Of a stretch of 64,000 nt of DNA, positions 8,052 to 17,010 are shown one piece after another. The stretch is from Pseudodesulfovibrio senegalensis. Its GTDB lineage: Bacteria; Desulfobacterota; Desulfovibrionia; Desulfovibrionales; Desulfovibrionaceae. Made by a program: the position numbers and the translations under genes. The DNA is taken from assembly GCF_008830225.1 (NCBI RefSeq), contig NZ_WAIE01000009.1, forward strand, positions 41,950-105,949, in the 5' to 3' direction. Within the stretch, counting starts at the first letter, position 1. Every line of letters begins with the position of its first letter. The notes beneath the pieces are model-generated. The model was given only the letters and a program-made list of their open reading frames with translations. It was not told the origin of the DNA and did no database searches.

Positions 8052-8089
8052 AAAAAGGCCCGGCTCCCCAATGGGAGCCGGGCCTTTTT
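8052..8089. terminator. Bidirectional intrinsic terminator
   Basis: A perfect stem (AAGGCCCGGCTCCC with its complement) and a CAAT loop is flanked by five A on the left and five T on the right. It sits between two convergent genes and can serve both. Confidence 0.95.
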
Positions 8090-8107
8090 GGCGTGCGTAC
8101 GAATCCG

Positions 8108-8872
8108 TCACATGCATTGCGCGGAAAAGCGGCTGACCAGAATGGCCCCGGCCTGGGCAACGTTCAGCGAATCGAACGGCCGGGCAAAGGGGATGGCCAG
8201 CATGGTGTCGCAATGCTTGGCAACGCCCGGGCGGATGCCCTTTTCCTCGTTGCCCAGCACCAGTACCGCAGGCGTGCGCAACTCGGTCTCATAGGCGTGC
8301 TGCGCGTCGTCTCCGGTTCCCGCTCCGTAGATGAGGAATCCCTGCTTGGCGCATTGCTCCAGCGCGCGGCTCACGTTTCCGGCCTTGGCCACGGGCAGGT
8401 GGTTCAGGGTTCCTGCGCTGGCCTTGACCGCTCCGGTTCCGAGATAGGCGCTGTGGTGGCGGCCCACCACCAGCCCGGCCCCGCCCAGCGCATAGAGCGT
8501 GCGGGCCAGAACGCCCACGTTGCCCGGGTCCTGCACCTGGTCCAGCACCACCACCAGCGGCAAGGGCGCGCTGTGGGCTGCTTCGAGCACATGGTCGAGG
8601 TCAACGTATTCCAGTGCCGCGGCCTGGGCGATGACACCCTGGTGGTTGCCGCGATACATGCGGTCAAGGCTTTGGCCCGGCAGGGCCTTGAACGGAATCT
8701 TGACCTTTTTACATAATGAAATGATCTGCTCCAGCCCCTTGTCGTGGCGACCTTTGCGAAAATAGACGAAGTCCACGCGGGCCGGGGAATTCTGCAATAA
8801 TTCCAGCACCGGCTTGTTGCCGATGACAAAGGACTTGCCGCCCGCCTGTGGTCTCTCTGCGTTTTTTTGCAT
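8108..8872 (-). CDS. rlmB: SpoU/TrmH-family 23S rRNA (guanosine-2'-O) methyltransferase RlmB
   Basis: The 254-residue protein has an N-terminal L30e-like substrate-binding domain (SFVIGNKPVLELLQNSPARV) and a C-terminal SPOUT domain with the three SpoU motifs: VLDQVQDPGNVGVLARTLYA, VLGNEEKGI and IPFARPFDSLNVAQA. RlmB methylates the ribose of G2251 in 23S rRNA. An in-frame GTG/ATG extension to 9070 overlaps the divergent mltD gene and is rejected; the ATG at 8872 follows TTGGAG by 7 nt and gives the usual family length. The shared upstream region (8873-9060) must hold both divergent promoters, but no convincing boxes were found. Confidence 0.92.
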   Translation of the reverse strand: MQKNAERPQAGGKSFVIGNKPVLELLQNSPARVDFVYFRKGRHDKGLEQIISLCKKVKIPFKALPGQSLDRMYRGNHQGVIAQAAALEYVDLDHVLEAAHSAPLPLVVVLDQVQDPGNVGVLARTLYALGGAGLVVGRHHSAYLGTGAVKASAGTLNHLPVAKAGNVSRALEQCAKQGFLIYGAGTGDDAQHAYETELRTPAVLVLGNEEKGIRPGVAKHCDTMLAIPFARPFDSLNVAQAGAILVSRFSAQCM

Positions 8873-9064
8873 TTTTGCTCCAAATTCCGAGTGTAGTCGG
8901 CGCTCACGCGCCACAGGCACTGAGTAGCGGTTTCGGTCCACTATTGCAATTGGATCGCAGGTAGGATAGCAGGTATCTTCAAGGCGTAACCGATTTTTAA
9001 GACATTTTCTAGACTCCCGGAAGCCCCGGACCACCGGCCTCGAGGCAAGTGCTAGGAGGACTTT

Positions 9065-10876
9065 TTGCATAAATTCAGTAGAGTACGACTTTTATTCCTG
9101 TTGGTTGCCGGCGCGGCGCTTTTGGCGGCATGTACGCCCAAATCCGTGTCCACCGACGAACAGGCCGCAACGGACAGGACCGTGTATGCGGAATCCTTCG
9201 GGCCGGACAGCCCGGATGAGACCCTCGACCCGGAACTGGCCGCCGACCCGAAATCCGACGATTCCACCCTGACCGAAGCCGAGCAGACAGTGCTCAACTC
9301 CCGCTTCGGACTGCTGTTCGACCTTGAACCGCACGAAAGCAAGGAAGTGGAACAATACCTTAAGTACTTCACGCATAAGGCGCGGCGTACGTTCGAGCGT
9401 TGGCTCAAACGTTCCGAGCCGTATTTGCCCTATGTGCGCAAGACCCTGACCCGCCACGGCCTGCCCCAGGATCTGGTGCTGCTGCCCTTTACCGAATCCG
9501 GGTACAACCCCAAGGCCTATTCGTGGGCCGGAGCGGGCGGCATGTGGCAGTTCATGCCCTATACCGGCCGCAAGTACGGGCTCAAGGTGGACTGGTGGAT
9601 TGATGAACGCCGTGATCCGTACAAGGCAACCGAAGCCGCCGCCAAATACCTCAAGGAATTGCATGAGCGGTTCGGGGACTGGTATCTGGCCCTGGCCGCA
9701 TACAACGCGGGCGAAGGCAAAATCTCACGCGCACTGAAAAAGACCAATTCCGACGACTTCTTCGAGCTGTGCAAGAAGAACCGCAGGCTTTCGCGCCGTA
9801 GTCGGCTGCGCAAGGAAACACGGCATTACGTTCCCAAATTCATTGCCATTTCCAAGATATTCCAGAACCTCGACATGCTCGGGTTCGAGCCGGTGCGCTG
9901 GGATCAGGACAAGGAGACCGTGGCCGTGGCCATCCCCGGCGGCACGGACCTGCTGGCCCTTGCCCGCGCCGGAAAAATGAGCTGGCGCGAGTTCCACGAA
10001 ATGAACCCGGCCTTCCGCAGGCAGGTCAGCCCGCCCGATTTCAAGGCCACCGCGCATCTGCCCGTGGACAGGGCGGACAAGATGATGGCCTATCTGGCCA
10101 ACCCGTCTTCGCGTCCCTACGCGGGCTATGTTCGCTACCGCATCCGCAGCGGCGACTCGTGGTGGCGTATTTCCCGCAAGTTCGGAGTGCCCATTTCCGT
10201 GCTCAAGAAGGTCAACAATCGGCGCAGCAACACCCTGCGCCCTGGCCGCTATGTCATGGTTCCGGGCCGCGGTTCGGCAAGGGCCATCGCCTCTTCGGGC
10301 ACGAGCCCCATTCCGACGTCGGGCCGCTACAAGGTGCGCCGCGGCGATTCATGGTGGACCATTTCCCGCAAGTTCGGGGTTTCCATCAATCGTCTCAAGA
10401 GTGCCAACAACCGCCGGAGCAATACGCTGCGAATCGGACAGATCGTGCGTATCCCCGGTTCCAAGGCCTCGGCCTCCAAGAAGTACGCCTCCGCATCCAC
10501 AAAGAAGCGCGCCATTGCTGCCAAGAAGGGCAATTACGTGGTCAAACGGGGCGACTCCCTGTGGTCGATTTCCAAGCGCTACCGCATCAGCGTGAGCACG
10601 CTCAAGAGTGCCAACGGGCTTGGCTCCAGCCGCCTCAAACCGGGCATGAAGCTGTTCATTCCCGACCATTCCTCGGCTGCCACGCGTACGGCCGCCAAAA
10701 AGGCCGAAAGCGCCAAGGCCGCCCAACTGGTGCGCTACAAGGTGCGCCGGGGCGATACCCTTTCCAAGATTGCCCGCCGTTTTGGCGTGCGCATCAGCGA
10801 CCTGCGCCGCTGGAACAGCCTGAACAGGAAAGGCACCATCTACGCGGGCCAGCGTCTCAAGGTCTACGTTCAGTAG
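9065..10876 (+). CDS. mltD: Membrane-bound lytic murein transglycosylase with four LysM repeats (MltD-type lipoprotein)
   Basis: The 603-residue protein starts at a TTG preceded by AGGAGG. It has a lipoprotein signal with lipobox LLAAC (Cys about residue 19). A family 1 SLT domain follows (LLPFTESGYNPKAYSWAGAG, with the catalytic Glu in FTES; GMWQFMPYTGRKYGL; LALAAYNAGEGK). Four LysM repeats occupy the C-terminal half (starts near residues 355, 420, 495 and 555); the first three carry GDSWW or GDSLW and the last GDTLS. It cleaves peptidoglycan to 1,6-anhydro-muropeptides at the outer membrane. Basic Ser/Lys-rich linkers join the repeats. It is monocistronic and ends in a strong terminator. 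Confidence 0.95.
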   Translation: MHKFSRVRLLFLLVAGAALLAACTPKSVSTDEQAATDRTVYAESFGPDSPDETLDPELAADPKSDDSTLTEAEQTVLNSRFGLLFDLEPHESKEVEQYLKYFTHKARRTFERWLKRSEPYLPYVRKTLTRHGLPQDLVLLPFTESGYNPKAYSWAGAGGMWQFMPYTGRKYGLKVDWWIDERRDPYKATEAAAKYLKELHERFGDWYLALAAYNAGEGKISRALKKTNSDDFFELCKKNRRLSRRSRLRKETRHYVPKFIAISKIFQNLDMLGFEPVRWDQDKETVAVAIPGGTDLLALARAGKMSWREFHEMNPAFRRQVSPPDFKATAHLPVDRADKMMAYLANPSSRPYAGYVRYRIRSGDSWWRISRKFGVPISVLKKVNNRRSNTLRPGRYVMVPGRGSARAIASSGTSPIPTSGRYKVRRGDSWWTISRKFGVSINRLKSANNRRSNTLRIGQIVRIPGSKASASKKYASASTKKRAIAAKKGNYVVKRGDSLWSISKRYRISVSTLKSANGLGSSRLKPGMKLFIPDHSSAATRTAAKKAESAKAAQLVRYKVRRGDTLSKIARRFGVRISDLRRWNSLNRKGTIYAGQRLKVYVQ

Positions 10877-10895
10877 GCGGCGATACATCAAGGAC

Positions 10896-10938
10896 AAAAA
10901 TCCCGGCGCCATGCTTTTCATGGTGTCGGGATTTTTTT
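10896..10938 (+). terminator. Intrinsic terminator after mltD
   Basis: The arms ATCCCGGCGCCATG and CATGGTGTCGGGAT pair (one wobble and one mismatch) with a 5-nt loop, followed by seven T. The A-run on the left makes it usable for the convergent glycosyltransferase gene as well. Confidence 0.92.
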
Positions 10939-10968
10939 GCGCGTGTTGGGCCGGGCCGGAGAGTGCGT

Positions 10969-12384
10969 TCAGGTGCAGATGGCCAGAAACGCCTCCAGCA
11001 GTTGCATGCCGTCCTTCCACGCCTGCTGCGAGTAGTCTCTGTTCTGCAGCAGCATGTGGGCGAATCCAGTCAGGGGTTTGATCCGCTGCGGACTGTCCTC
11101 CCAGAACTTCTGGTCCAACACCTCGCCGGAAGCCAATCCGTGCCGCAGTTGACGACTCATGGCCGGAACGTGGCCGAGCAGTGCCTCTGCGGCCTCGGGA
11201 TATTGCTGTTGCAGATCGGTCCAGCATTGCCGGGCGTCCGTTTTGTCCTGTTCCTTGGCACCGCCAAGGCGCCAGCCGAACCATGCGTTCCAGAAACGGC
11301 TCAGCATGCGGTGTTCGTCTGGTTGGCTGCCGAGGCAGTGCAGATGGTACATGCCTCTCTTGGATCGGCCCGTGCGGAACAGGTCCAGGCCGGGCAGCCG
11401 GAGTCGCGCAAGTTTGTCCGGTCCGTCCCCGGCCGCCAGCCGTGAGGTGAGCATGGCAATGCGTTTCGGCTCGAACGGCGCGTGGCAGGCAAGGGTGTTT
11501 TCCGGGCAGGTCCAGCACCCCTTGGCGCAGTCCATGGACGCGCGCAGCACGAAATGACCGGGCTGGTAGGGGCCGGTTTCCCACGGATGCACGTTGCCCA
11601 TGGACAGGTTCAGACATTTGAGTCCGGTCCACGCGGCCAGGTGCATGGGGCCGGTGTCCGGCGTGATGAACAGGGCCAGGCTTTGGCCTACCTTGGTGAA
11701 ATCGTTCAATTCGAGTTTGCCGCAATAGTCGAGCACCGGGCCGTTGAACAGCCTGCGCACCTCGTTGCCCAGCTTTACCTCGGCCGGGCCGCCGAACAGC
11801 ACCGGCCGCAGTCCGCGGCCAAGGAGCTCGCTGATGAGCGCGGCCCAGAATGCAGGCGTGGGATGCTTGGCCGGGTCGCTGGCGCCGAGAAACAGTCCGA
11901 TGCGGTTTTCCTTGCCCGGCAGGGTGCGCGGTTCCTCGAAAACCGTGCCGCCCACGGTGCTGGCGCTGACGATGTCCAGCGCGTTGAGGTCGGCCCAGTG
12001 ATAGCGGTTGTAACGGTTGTTGTTCACCAGCGAGGCCCGGTAGAGCTGCCAGTTGCCGTTGATGCGCGCAATGCCGTTCTCCAGCAGTGGCCCGATCTTG
12101 CGCTCGGCTGAAACTTCTGCGGCCAGGGTTGCGGCCTGTTCGCGGATGCTCAGGTTGACCACCAGCGTGTAGTCGTGCCGTTTGATGAAGGCCGTGCTGG
12201 TCCACGGCATGAATATCACCTGCGGGGCCAGAGCCATGAGCGGGGTGTAAAAGTTCGGTTCCGCCACAACCCAGACCGGATGGCCCGGATAGTGGCGCTG
12301 GATCCACAGCAGCATGGGAAAGGACAGGATCAGGTCCCCCATGCGTTGCATCTGGAGTACGAGGATGGGTTTTTTCTCGGGCAC
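10969..12384 (-). CDS. Glycosyltransferase family 9 (heptosyltransferase-like)
   Basis: The 471-residue protein begins ILVLQMQRMGDLILSFPML, the nucleotide-sugar-binding start of ADP-heptose:LPS heptosyltransferases, and contains LFITPDTGPMHLAAW, the conserved acceptor/donor loop of family GT9. A C-terminal extension of about 130 residues with CAKGCWTCP, a cysteine cluster, lies outside the core fold. It starts at GTG 12 nt after the stop of the upstream glycosyltransferase gene, so the two form an operon. No LPS-core operon surrounds them; a role in flagellin or surface glycan modification is possible but inferred. Confidence 0.88.
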   Translation of the reverse strand: MPEKKPILVLQMQRMGDLILSFPMLLWIQRHYPGHPVWVVAEPNFYTPLMALAPQVIFMPWTSTAFIKRHDYTLVVNLSIREQAATLAAEVSAERKIGPLLENGIARINGNWQLYRASLVNNNRYNRYHWADLNALDIVSASTVGGTVFEEPRTLPGKENRIGLFLGASDPAKHPTPAFWAALISELLGRGLRPVLFGGPAEVKLGNEVRRLFNGPVLDYCGKLELNDFTKVGQSLALFITPDTGPMHLAAWTGLKCLNLSMGNVHPWETGPYQPGHFVLRASMDCAKGCWTCPENTLACHAPFEPKRIAMLTSRLAAGDGPDKLARLRLPGLDLFRTGRSKRGMYHLHCLGSQPDEHRMLSRFWNAWFGWRLGGAKEQDKTDARQCWTDLQQQYPEAAEALLGHVPAMSRQLRHGLASGEVLDQKFWEDSPQRIKPLTGFAHMLLQNRDYSQQAWKDGMQLLEAFLAICT

Positions 12385-12396
12385 GTTCGGTTCCGG

Positions 12397-13611
12397 CTAG
12401 AGGGTCGTGTCGCGCATGGTCGTCAGCAGTGAGACGATGCGGTGATCGTATGTGTGTTCGGCCAGTACCCGCCTGCGTCCTGCTTCGGCAATGCGCTTGC
12501 GTTCGTCCGGCTCGGCCATGAACCGTTCCACCATGTCCGGGATTTCGTCCATGGTGTTGTATACGGCCATTTCACGGCCCGGCTCGAACAGGGTTTCGAT
12601 CTGGTCGCGGTGGTCCGTGAGCAAAAACGCGCCGCAGCAGGGCACATCGAACACGCGCTGGTTGCACGCGCCTTTCATCTGCTTGCTGGTGCAGTTGAAA
12701 TTGATGTCGCTGGCCAGATAGAAGTCCGGCAGGTCGTCGTAATAGTTCAGCTCGGCGTGGTACCGCCAGCCCTCTATGCGGCCGAGAATGTCGTTCCAGC
12801 CGTCGTCGCCCACGATGAGCGGCTCGAAGGGCATGATGCGCAGCAGGCAGTCGCGCCGGTACAGGCAGGTGGCCAGCCATGTGAGGTAGGTCTCGAAGGC
12901 CAGTGCCCGTTCGCGCGGCTGGCGGCTCATTTCCGTGACAATGTCCGGCCATTCGCGCTGCAGGTATTCGCGTACCGTGCGTTCCGGCGCTTCCATGAAT
13001 CCTTCGGCCATTTCAAAGCCGGACTCCATCATGGCAAAGGTGGGCCGGGCCGCGGCAAAGCGCATTTCAGTCTTGGTTTTCATGGAGTTGCCCACGAATG
13101 AAATGGCCGCTCGCCATTCTTGCGGCACATCCTTTCCTTCCGGGGTGAAGCGGTGCGGGTCCGCGCCCAGCGGCAGGTGAAAAACCGATTCGTACCCGTC
13201 CGCCTTCAGGCTTTCCACGGTGTCCGCGTCCCAGGTGAACAGCACCGAACGTCCGGTGTTCACATTGCTGTACAGGTCGAGGATCAGGTGTGGATTGTCC
13301 ACGAACCAGCTGGCCAGCGGCACGTTCATCTGGTCGAGGATTGACATGAGCACGCCTTCGCGGTCCACGCCAAGATGGTTCACGGTAAGCACGAAGTCCG
13401 GCTTGAAATCGCTCAGGGTTTCGGTCATGAGCCGTACGAATTCGTTCAGGTCCATTTCCCTTGCCGCAAGGTCCAGCAGCCGGTGTTCCACGCCGAGTCG
13501 CTTGAGCGCCGCTTCGATTTCACCCATGATGAAATACTGGCTGGTCAGCAGCAACACGCGGGGTTTTGTGCCCGAAAGCTCCGGAATCCGGGGAGAGTCT
13601 GTCTGTTTCAT
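12397..13611 (-). CDS. CgeB-like glycosyltransferase
   Basis: The 404-residue protein has a GT-B layout: an N-terminal domain beginning RVLLLTSQYFIMGEIEAAL, with SWFVDNPHLILDLY and LFTWDADTVESL, and a C-terminal domain with FLASDINFN-type and QRVFDVPCCGAFLLTDHRDQ, then AVYNTMDEIPDMV and AGRRRVLAEHTYDHR. The segment around CGAFLLTD is characteristic of the CgeB/DUF3880 group. ATG 13611 is chosen over an in-frame extension to 13662. Upstream on the same strand lies the structured RNA element and sigma-54-like promoter at 13708-13805, so the gene may be read through from it. Confidence 0.82.
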   Translation of the reverse strand: MKQTDSPRIPELSGTKPRVLLLTSQYFIMGEIEAALKRLGVEHRLLDLAAREMDLNEFVRLMTETLSDFKPDFVLTVNHLGVDREGVLMSILDQMNVPLASWFVDNPHLILDLYSNVNTGRSVLFTWDADTVESLKADGYESVFHLPLGADPHRFTPEGKDVPQEWRAAISFVGNSMKTKTEMRFAAARPTFAMMESGFEMAEGFMEAPERTVREYLQREWPDIVTEMSRQPRERALAFETYLTWLATCLYRRDCLLRIMPFEPLIVGDDGWNDILGRIEGWRYHAELNYYDDLPDFYLASDINFNCTSKQMKGACNQRVFDVPCCGAFLLTDHRDQIETLFEPGREMAVYNTMDEIPDMVERFMAEPDERKRIAEAGRRRVLAEHTYDHRIVSLLTTMRDTTL

Positions 13612-13707
13612 GACATCAATATCTACCCTTGGTATGGGCTGATGTCCATACCGGGCGCACACGGGGCGGGGAAGGGCTCAAGCGGAACCCGCCTGCCCTC
13701 AAAACCC

Positions 13708-13779
13708 CACAAAACGAGAAGGCCCCCGAGGGACCGTCCCTGGGAGCCTGTGGATTCTCGCTACAAAAGAAGAAGGATA
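13708..13779 (-). ncRNA. Structured small RNA, copy A
   Basis: On the minus strand, a 23-nt segment (13762-13784 region, core TATCCTTCTTCTTTTGTA) is identical to copy B at 27.9 kb. It is followed by a long hairpin: outer stem GCGAGAA/TTCTCGT, inner stem GGCTCCC/GGGGGCC, a conserved bulged C, and an apical stem AGGGA/TCCCT with a CGG loop. The hairpin ends in TTCTCGTTTT. Two base pairs differ from copy B in both partners (compensatory changes), which argues for selection on RNA structure. The pyrimidine-rich 5' segment is complementary to Shine-Dalgarno-like AAGAAGGA. No ORF explains it. It could also be a leader of the glycosyltransferase gene that starts 97 nt downstream. Confidence 0.7.
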
Positions 13780-13789
13780 CTTTCCATAT

Positions 13790-13805
13790 AGCATTGACCG
13801 TGCCA
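13790..13805 (-). promoter_or_regulatory. Sigma-54-type promoter of RNA copy A
   Basis: Read on the minus strand the sequence is TGGCACGGTCAATGCT, matching the sigma-54 consensus TGGCACG-N4-TTGCW at all but one fixed position (A for T in the -12 block), with exact spacing. The predicted start, 12 nt downstream of the GC, is about 13779, just ahead of the conserved RNA segment. The region upstream on this strand is AT-rich. Confidence 0.7.
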
Positions 13806-13971
13806 AAGTTTGGATCACTGTAAAATTAATAAACAAAGATAATAATTACAGGTGATTGCGCTGTCTGAATATTGTTCCCTCTGTTGGCTCAACGCCCGAT
13901 GCCGGGTATAATTTTTTTAACATCGTGCCGGTGTCGCCGGTGCCGGGCCAAATTTCTGTACCCGTTTCGGG

Positions 13972-15246
13972 TCAGCACATGAGCTTGGCCACGTCGATGT
14001 TGTGGTCGCGGGCGTTGACGATGTCCGAGATGAGCAGGGCCTTGCGGTTGGAGGCCGGGTTGGCCAGGTTCACCAGCCGGAACGGGCGCGGGCGCATGCG
14101 GTAGTCATAGACGATCTTGACCGTGGGGCGCAGGGGCGCGTTCGGGTTGTGGTCCATGACGATGGCGAATTCGCCGTCCGAGAGCCGCACAAAGCTGCCC
14201 ACAGGATAGATGCCGAGGCTCTTGATGAAATGTTCCACGATATTGGGATGAAAGTCCGAAAGCCGCCACTGGTACATCATGCCCAGCACCTTGCCCGGGG
14301 GCAGGGGGGCCTTGTAGACCCGTTTGCTGGTCAGGGCGTCGTACACGTCCACCACGCCCACGATGCGCGAGATCAGGCTGATGCCTTCCCCCTTCAGTTT
14401 TTGCGGATAGCCGTTGCCGTCGAACCGTTCATGGTGCTCCAGCGCGGCGCGCGCCACCAGTGGCGGCATGTCCGGCTGTTTGCTCAGGATGTCGAAGCCT
14501 TCGCGCGGATGCGTGCGCATGACGTCCATTTCCCGGTCCGAAAGCTTGCCCGGCTTGTTCAGGATCGATTCGGGGATGACGGCCTTGCCCACGTCGTGGA
14601 ACATGCCCGCCATGCCCAGAAGCCTGAGCTTGTCGCGGTCCAGCCCGATGTGCTTGCCCAGAATGATGGACAGCACGGCCACGTTGATGCTGTGGGTGTA
14701 GGTGTATTCGTCGTAGTTGCGCAGTTTGCAGAGAGCGGATGCGGCGGATTCGTTGCGGAAAACCGAATCGATGAAGCCGTCCACCACCGGTTCGGAGGCC
14801 CTGTGGTCAAAGGCGCGCCCGGACCGGACGTCATCCAGAAAGCCGCGCGCATAGTCCACTGCCTGACCGTAAATCTTGTCTGCGCGGACGATCTCCTCTT
14901 CCAGGGGCACCCGTTCCTTGTCGGAAACTGACAGTTTCCGGGTACGGGGTTCGGGCACTCCGGCCTGGAGGTACTCATCCTTTTCCGCGGCACGCTGTTC
15001 ACGCATCTGGGTGCGGAGTCTCGCCATTTCCTCGGAGCGGTGGCGCGCTTCACGCTCCCGTTCGCGTGCGGCCTCGGCCCGGATATCACGGGAAAGCTGT
15101 GCCTCGTCAAGATGTGCCTTGCGGTCGCCTTTTCGGTCATCAAGGGCGTCCACGGCGAGCTTGGCCCGCCGCCTTTGCTCAAAGCGCTCTCGTGCTTCCT
15201 GTTCCAGTTGTTGCCGGGACGATGTATCCCGATCCTGATGGCTCAT
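13972..15246 (-). CDS. HD-GYP domain cyclic-di-GMP phosphodiesterase
   Basis: The 424-residue protein begins with a charged coiled-coil region (about residues 8-90, rich in Arg/Glu/Ala), then has an HD-GYP domain: MFHDVGKAVIPESILNKPG, HPREGFDIL, HHERFDGNGYPQKLKG and IVGVVDVYDALTSKR. The HD pair, the HHERxDGxGYP motif and the third metal-binding segment are all intact, so it should hydrolyse cyclic di-GMP. A C-terminal beta-rich region follows. There is no membrane segment and no receiver domain, so the input is unclear. The ATG at 15246 follows GGGGGA; an upstream extension to 15357 lacks a ribosome binding site. Confidence 0.92.
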   Translation of the reverse strand: MSHQDRDTSSRQQLEQEARERFEQRRRAKLAVDALDDRKGDRKAHLDEAQLSRDIRAEAAREREREARHRSEEMARLRTQMREQRAAEKDEYLQAGVPEPRTRKLSVSDKERVPLEEEIVRADKIYGQAVDYARGFLDDVRSGRAFDHRASEPVVDGFIDSVFRNESAASALCKLRNYDEYTYTHSINVAVLSIILGKHIGLDRDKLRLLGMAGMFHDVGKAVIPESILNKPGKLSDREMDVMRTHPREGFDILSKQPDMPPLVARAALEHHERFDGNGYPQKLKGEGISLISRIVGVVDVYDALTSKRVYKAPLPPGKVLGMMYQWRLSDFHPNIVEHFIKSLGIYPVGSFVRLSDGEFAIVMDHNPNAPLRPTVKIVYDYRMRPRPFRLVNLANPASNRKALLISDIVNARDHNIDVAKLMC

Positions 15247-15371
15247 GTCTGTCCCCCACCCTTTGAGTATTCCGCTCCCCTTGCAACGGAAAACCGGCCC
15301 GCCCCCCTCAAGCCCGGCCGAAATGGCAGGATACATAATATTTATACCGGAAAGCAATGGTTCTCATGCTG

Positions 15372-16043
15372 TCAGATATGTTTTTTGTCACAGAGCATGT
15401 CCACCAGCGCGCGTACGTCGTCGGCCACGAACAAAGCCCCGGCATCGCGGAATCCGGCTTTGTCCGCATGTCCTGTGGTTACGCCCGCTCCGGCGGCACC
15501 TGCGCGGACCCCGGTCTGCACGTCCATGGGGTGGTCGCCCACCATGAGCGTATGTTCCGGAGCTACGCCCACGATCTCCAGAGCCTGATGCAGATGGTCG
15601 GGGTGGGGTTTGACCTTGCGGGCCTCGTCGCGGGGAATGAAGACCTGCACATGGTCGAGGATGTCGGGAAAGACCGTTGTCACCGCCGGGGTTATGTTGC
15701 GCGAGATCACGCCCACGGCCACGTCTTGGTCCCGCAGCCGTCCCAGAACGGGCCGCGTGTACGCGAACAGTTCGCCCTGTTTGGCGGCGCGGATTTCCAT
15801 GTCCGTGATGGTCAGGCGCGCCCGGCAGTGAAATTCGAGGGCCTCGTCATGGTCGCGGTATTCCCGAATCTGTTGCGTGAGTTCTTCCACCAGCTCCAGA
15901 ACGGGCTGGCCGTTCACAACGGGTCGCTCGGGCAGGAATCCCTCGGCTAGGGCCGAGACCTTGCGGCGCATGAGGTCGAAATCCAGCGGCACGCGGGCCA
16001 GTGTTCCGTCAAAGTCGAAGATCAGGGCGCGAAATCGTTTCAT
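15372..16043 (-). CDS. HAD-superfamily hydrolase (phosphoglycolate phosphatase-like)
   Basis: The 223-residue protein shows the four HAD motifs: LIFDFDGTLARVP (nucleophile and acid/base Asp), VISRN (motif II), the lysine in ARKVKPHPDH (motif III) and MVGDHPMDVQTGVRAGA (motif IV), with a helical cap between I and II. It is a soluble phosphatase, probably of phosphoglycolate or a related small phosphoester; the substrate cannot be told. The frame is open far upstream, but the ATG at 16043 gives the standard N-terminus. It is divergent from the deacetylase-like gene. Confidence 0.88.
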   Translation of the reverse strand: MKRFRALIFDFDGTLARVPLDFDLMRRKVSALAEGFLPERPVVNGQPVLELVEELTQQIREYRDHDEALEFHCRARLTITDMEIRAAKQGELFAYTRPVLGRLRDQDVAVGVISRNITPAVTTVFPDILDHVQVFIPRDEARKVKPHPDHLHQALEIVGVAPEHTLMVGDHPMDVQTGVRAGAAGAGVTTGHADKAGFRDAGALFVADDVRALVDMLCDKKHI

Positions 16044-16130
16044 GGACCAAGCCCTACCCCGCAAACCGGGCGCAGGCAAGCCGCGCACGGACTGCGATGT
16101 TGCATGGCGGACCGGGCCCATGTGTGCTAC

Positions 16131-16916
16131 ATGCCCGCCATGATCGTCAAAAATCTTGTTTCCTCCCTGTGGCAGGCCGTTCCGGCCGATGTGGAACACC
16201 GTCTGGCCGCTGTGCTGGACGCTGCCCCCGGGCAGTGCCGGGTGTTTTTCCGCGCGGATGACGTGGCCGTGCCCGGCAGGGCCATGGCCCGCATGCTTGA
16301 GGTGTTCACGGCCAACAGGGTTCCGCTGTGCATGGCCGTTGTTCCGGCATGGCTCAACGCTTCGCGCTGGCACGAGTTGCGCGCCAAGGCCGGGGAGTCC
16401 TCGCAATGGTGCTGGCACCAGCACGGCTGGCGGCATCACAACCACCAGACAATGGGCAAAAAGGGCGAATTCGGGAACGAGCGCGACGCACAGGCCAAGC
16501 AGGCGGACATCGAGCGCGGCCGCGACAAGCTGGCCGGGCTCATGGGCCGGGATTTCCAGCCGTTCTTTACGCCGCCATGGAACAGGTTCGACAGGGAAAC
16601 CGGGGAGATACTGGCGCGAACCGGATTTCGTGCCGTGTCCCGTTCCGCGGGCGAGGGCAAAAAGGTGCCGCTGCCGCCCGGCTTGCCGGACCTGTTCATC
16701 AATACGGACCTGCACACCAGGAACGAATCGACCCCGGCCGAGGGGTGGGATGCGCTGTTTGCGGAATTCAAGGATGCGTTGGCGACAGGCCATTGCGGGG
16801 TCATGCTGCACCACCAGCGCACCAATGGGGCAGCCTTTGACTTTCTGGATCTGCTGTTGCGCGCGGTTCGGAGCCATCCGAACACCGAGGCCGTGACGTT
16901 TGACGATTTGCTTTGA
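16131..16916 (+). CDS. Polysaccharide deacetylase-like protein (NodB fold)
   Basis: The protein (about 261 residues) contains FFRADDVAVPG, which corresponds to the catalytic/metal DD of NodB deacetylases, WCWHQHGWRHHNH for the metal histidines, and FFTPPWNRF for motif 3. It has no signal peptide, so it may act on a cytoplasmic or lipid-linked sugar. ATGs at 16104, 16131 and 16140 are in frame and none has a good ribosome binding site; 16131 or 16140 agrees best with the conserved start of the family. It stands alone between two promoters. Confidence 0.8.
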   Translation: MPAMIVKNLVSSLWQAVPADVEHRLAAVLDAAPGQCRVFFRADDVAVPGRAMARMLEVFTANRVPLCMAVVPAWLNASRWHELRAKAGESSQWCWHQHGWRHHNHQTMGKKGEFGNERDAQAKQADIERGRDKLAGLMGRDFQPFFTPPWNRFDRETGEILARTGFRAVSRSAGEGKKVPLPPGLPDLFINTDLHTRNESTPAEGWDALFAEFKDALATGHCGVMLHHQRTNGAAFDFLDLLLRAVRSHPNTEAVTFDDLL

Positions 16917-16973
16917 GCCTGTTTCGAGCAAGCCCCAATGCGCGGAATCTGTCGAAAAAACAAAATCACCGTC

Positions 16974-17002
16974 TTGTATTCGCCACGCGGCCTGCGTATA
17001 GA
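16974..17002 (+). promoter_or_regulatory. Sigma-70-like promoter of the five-gene membrane cluster
   Basis: TTGTAT (16974-16979) and TATAGA (16997-17002) are separated by 17 nt, four of six matches each. The predicted transcription start is about 17008-17010, only a few bases before the ATG at 17011, which has no ribosome binding site. Confidence 0.5.
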
Positions 17003-17010
17003 TTGTGAAT

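Noticed and set aside
16376..16392. TGGCACGAGTTGCGC as a sigma-54 promoter
   Set aside because: The spacing between the two blocks is too short and the site is inside a coding sequence.
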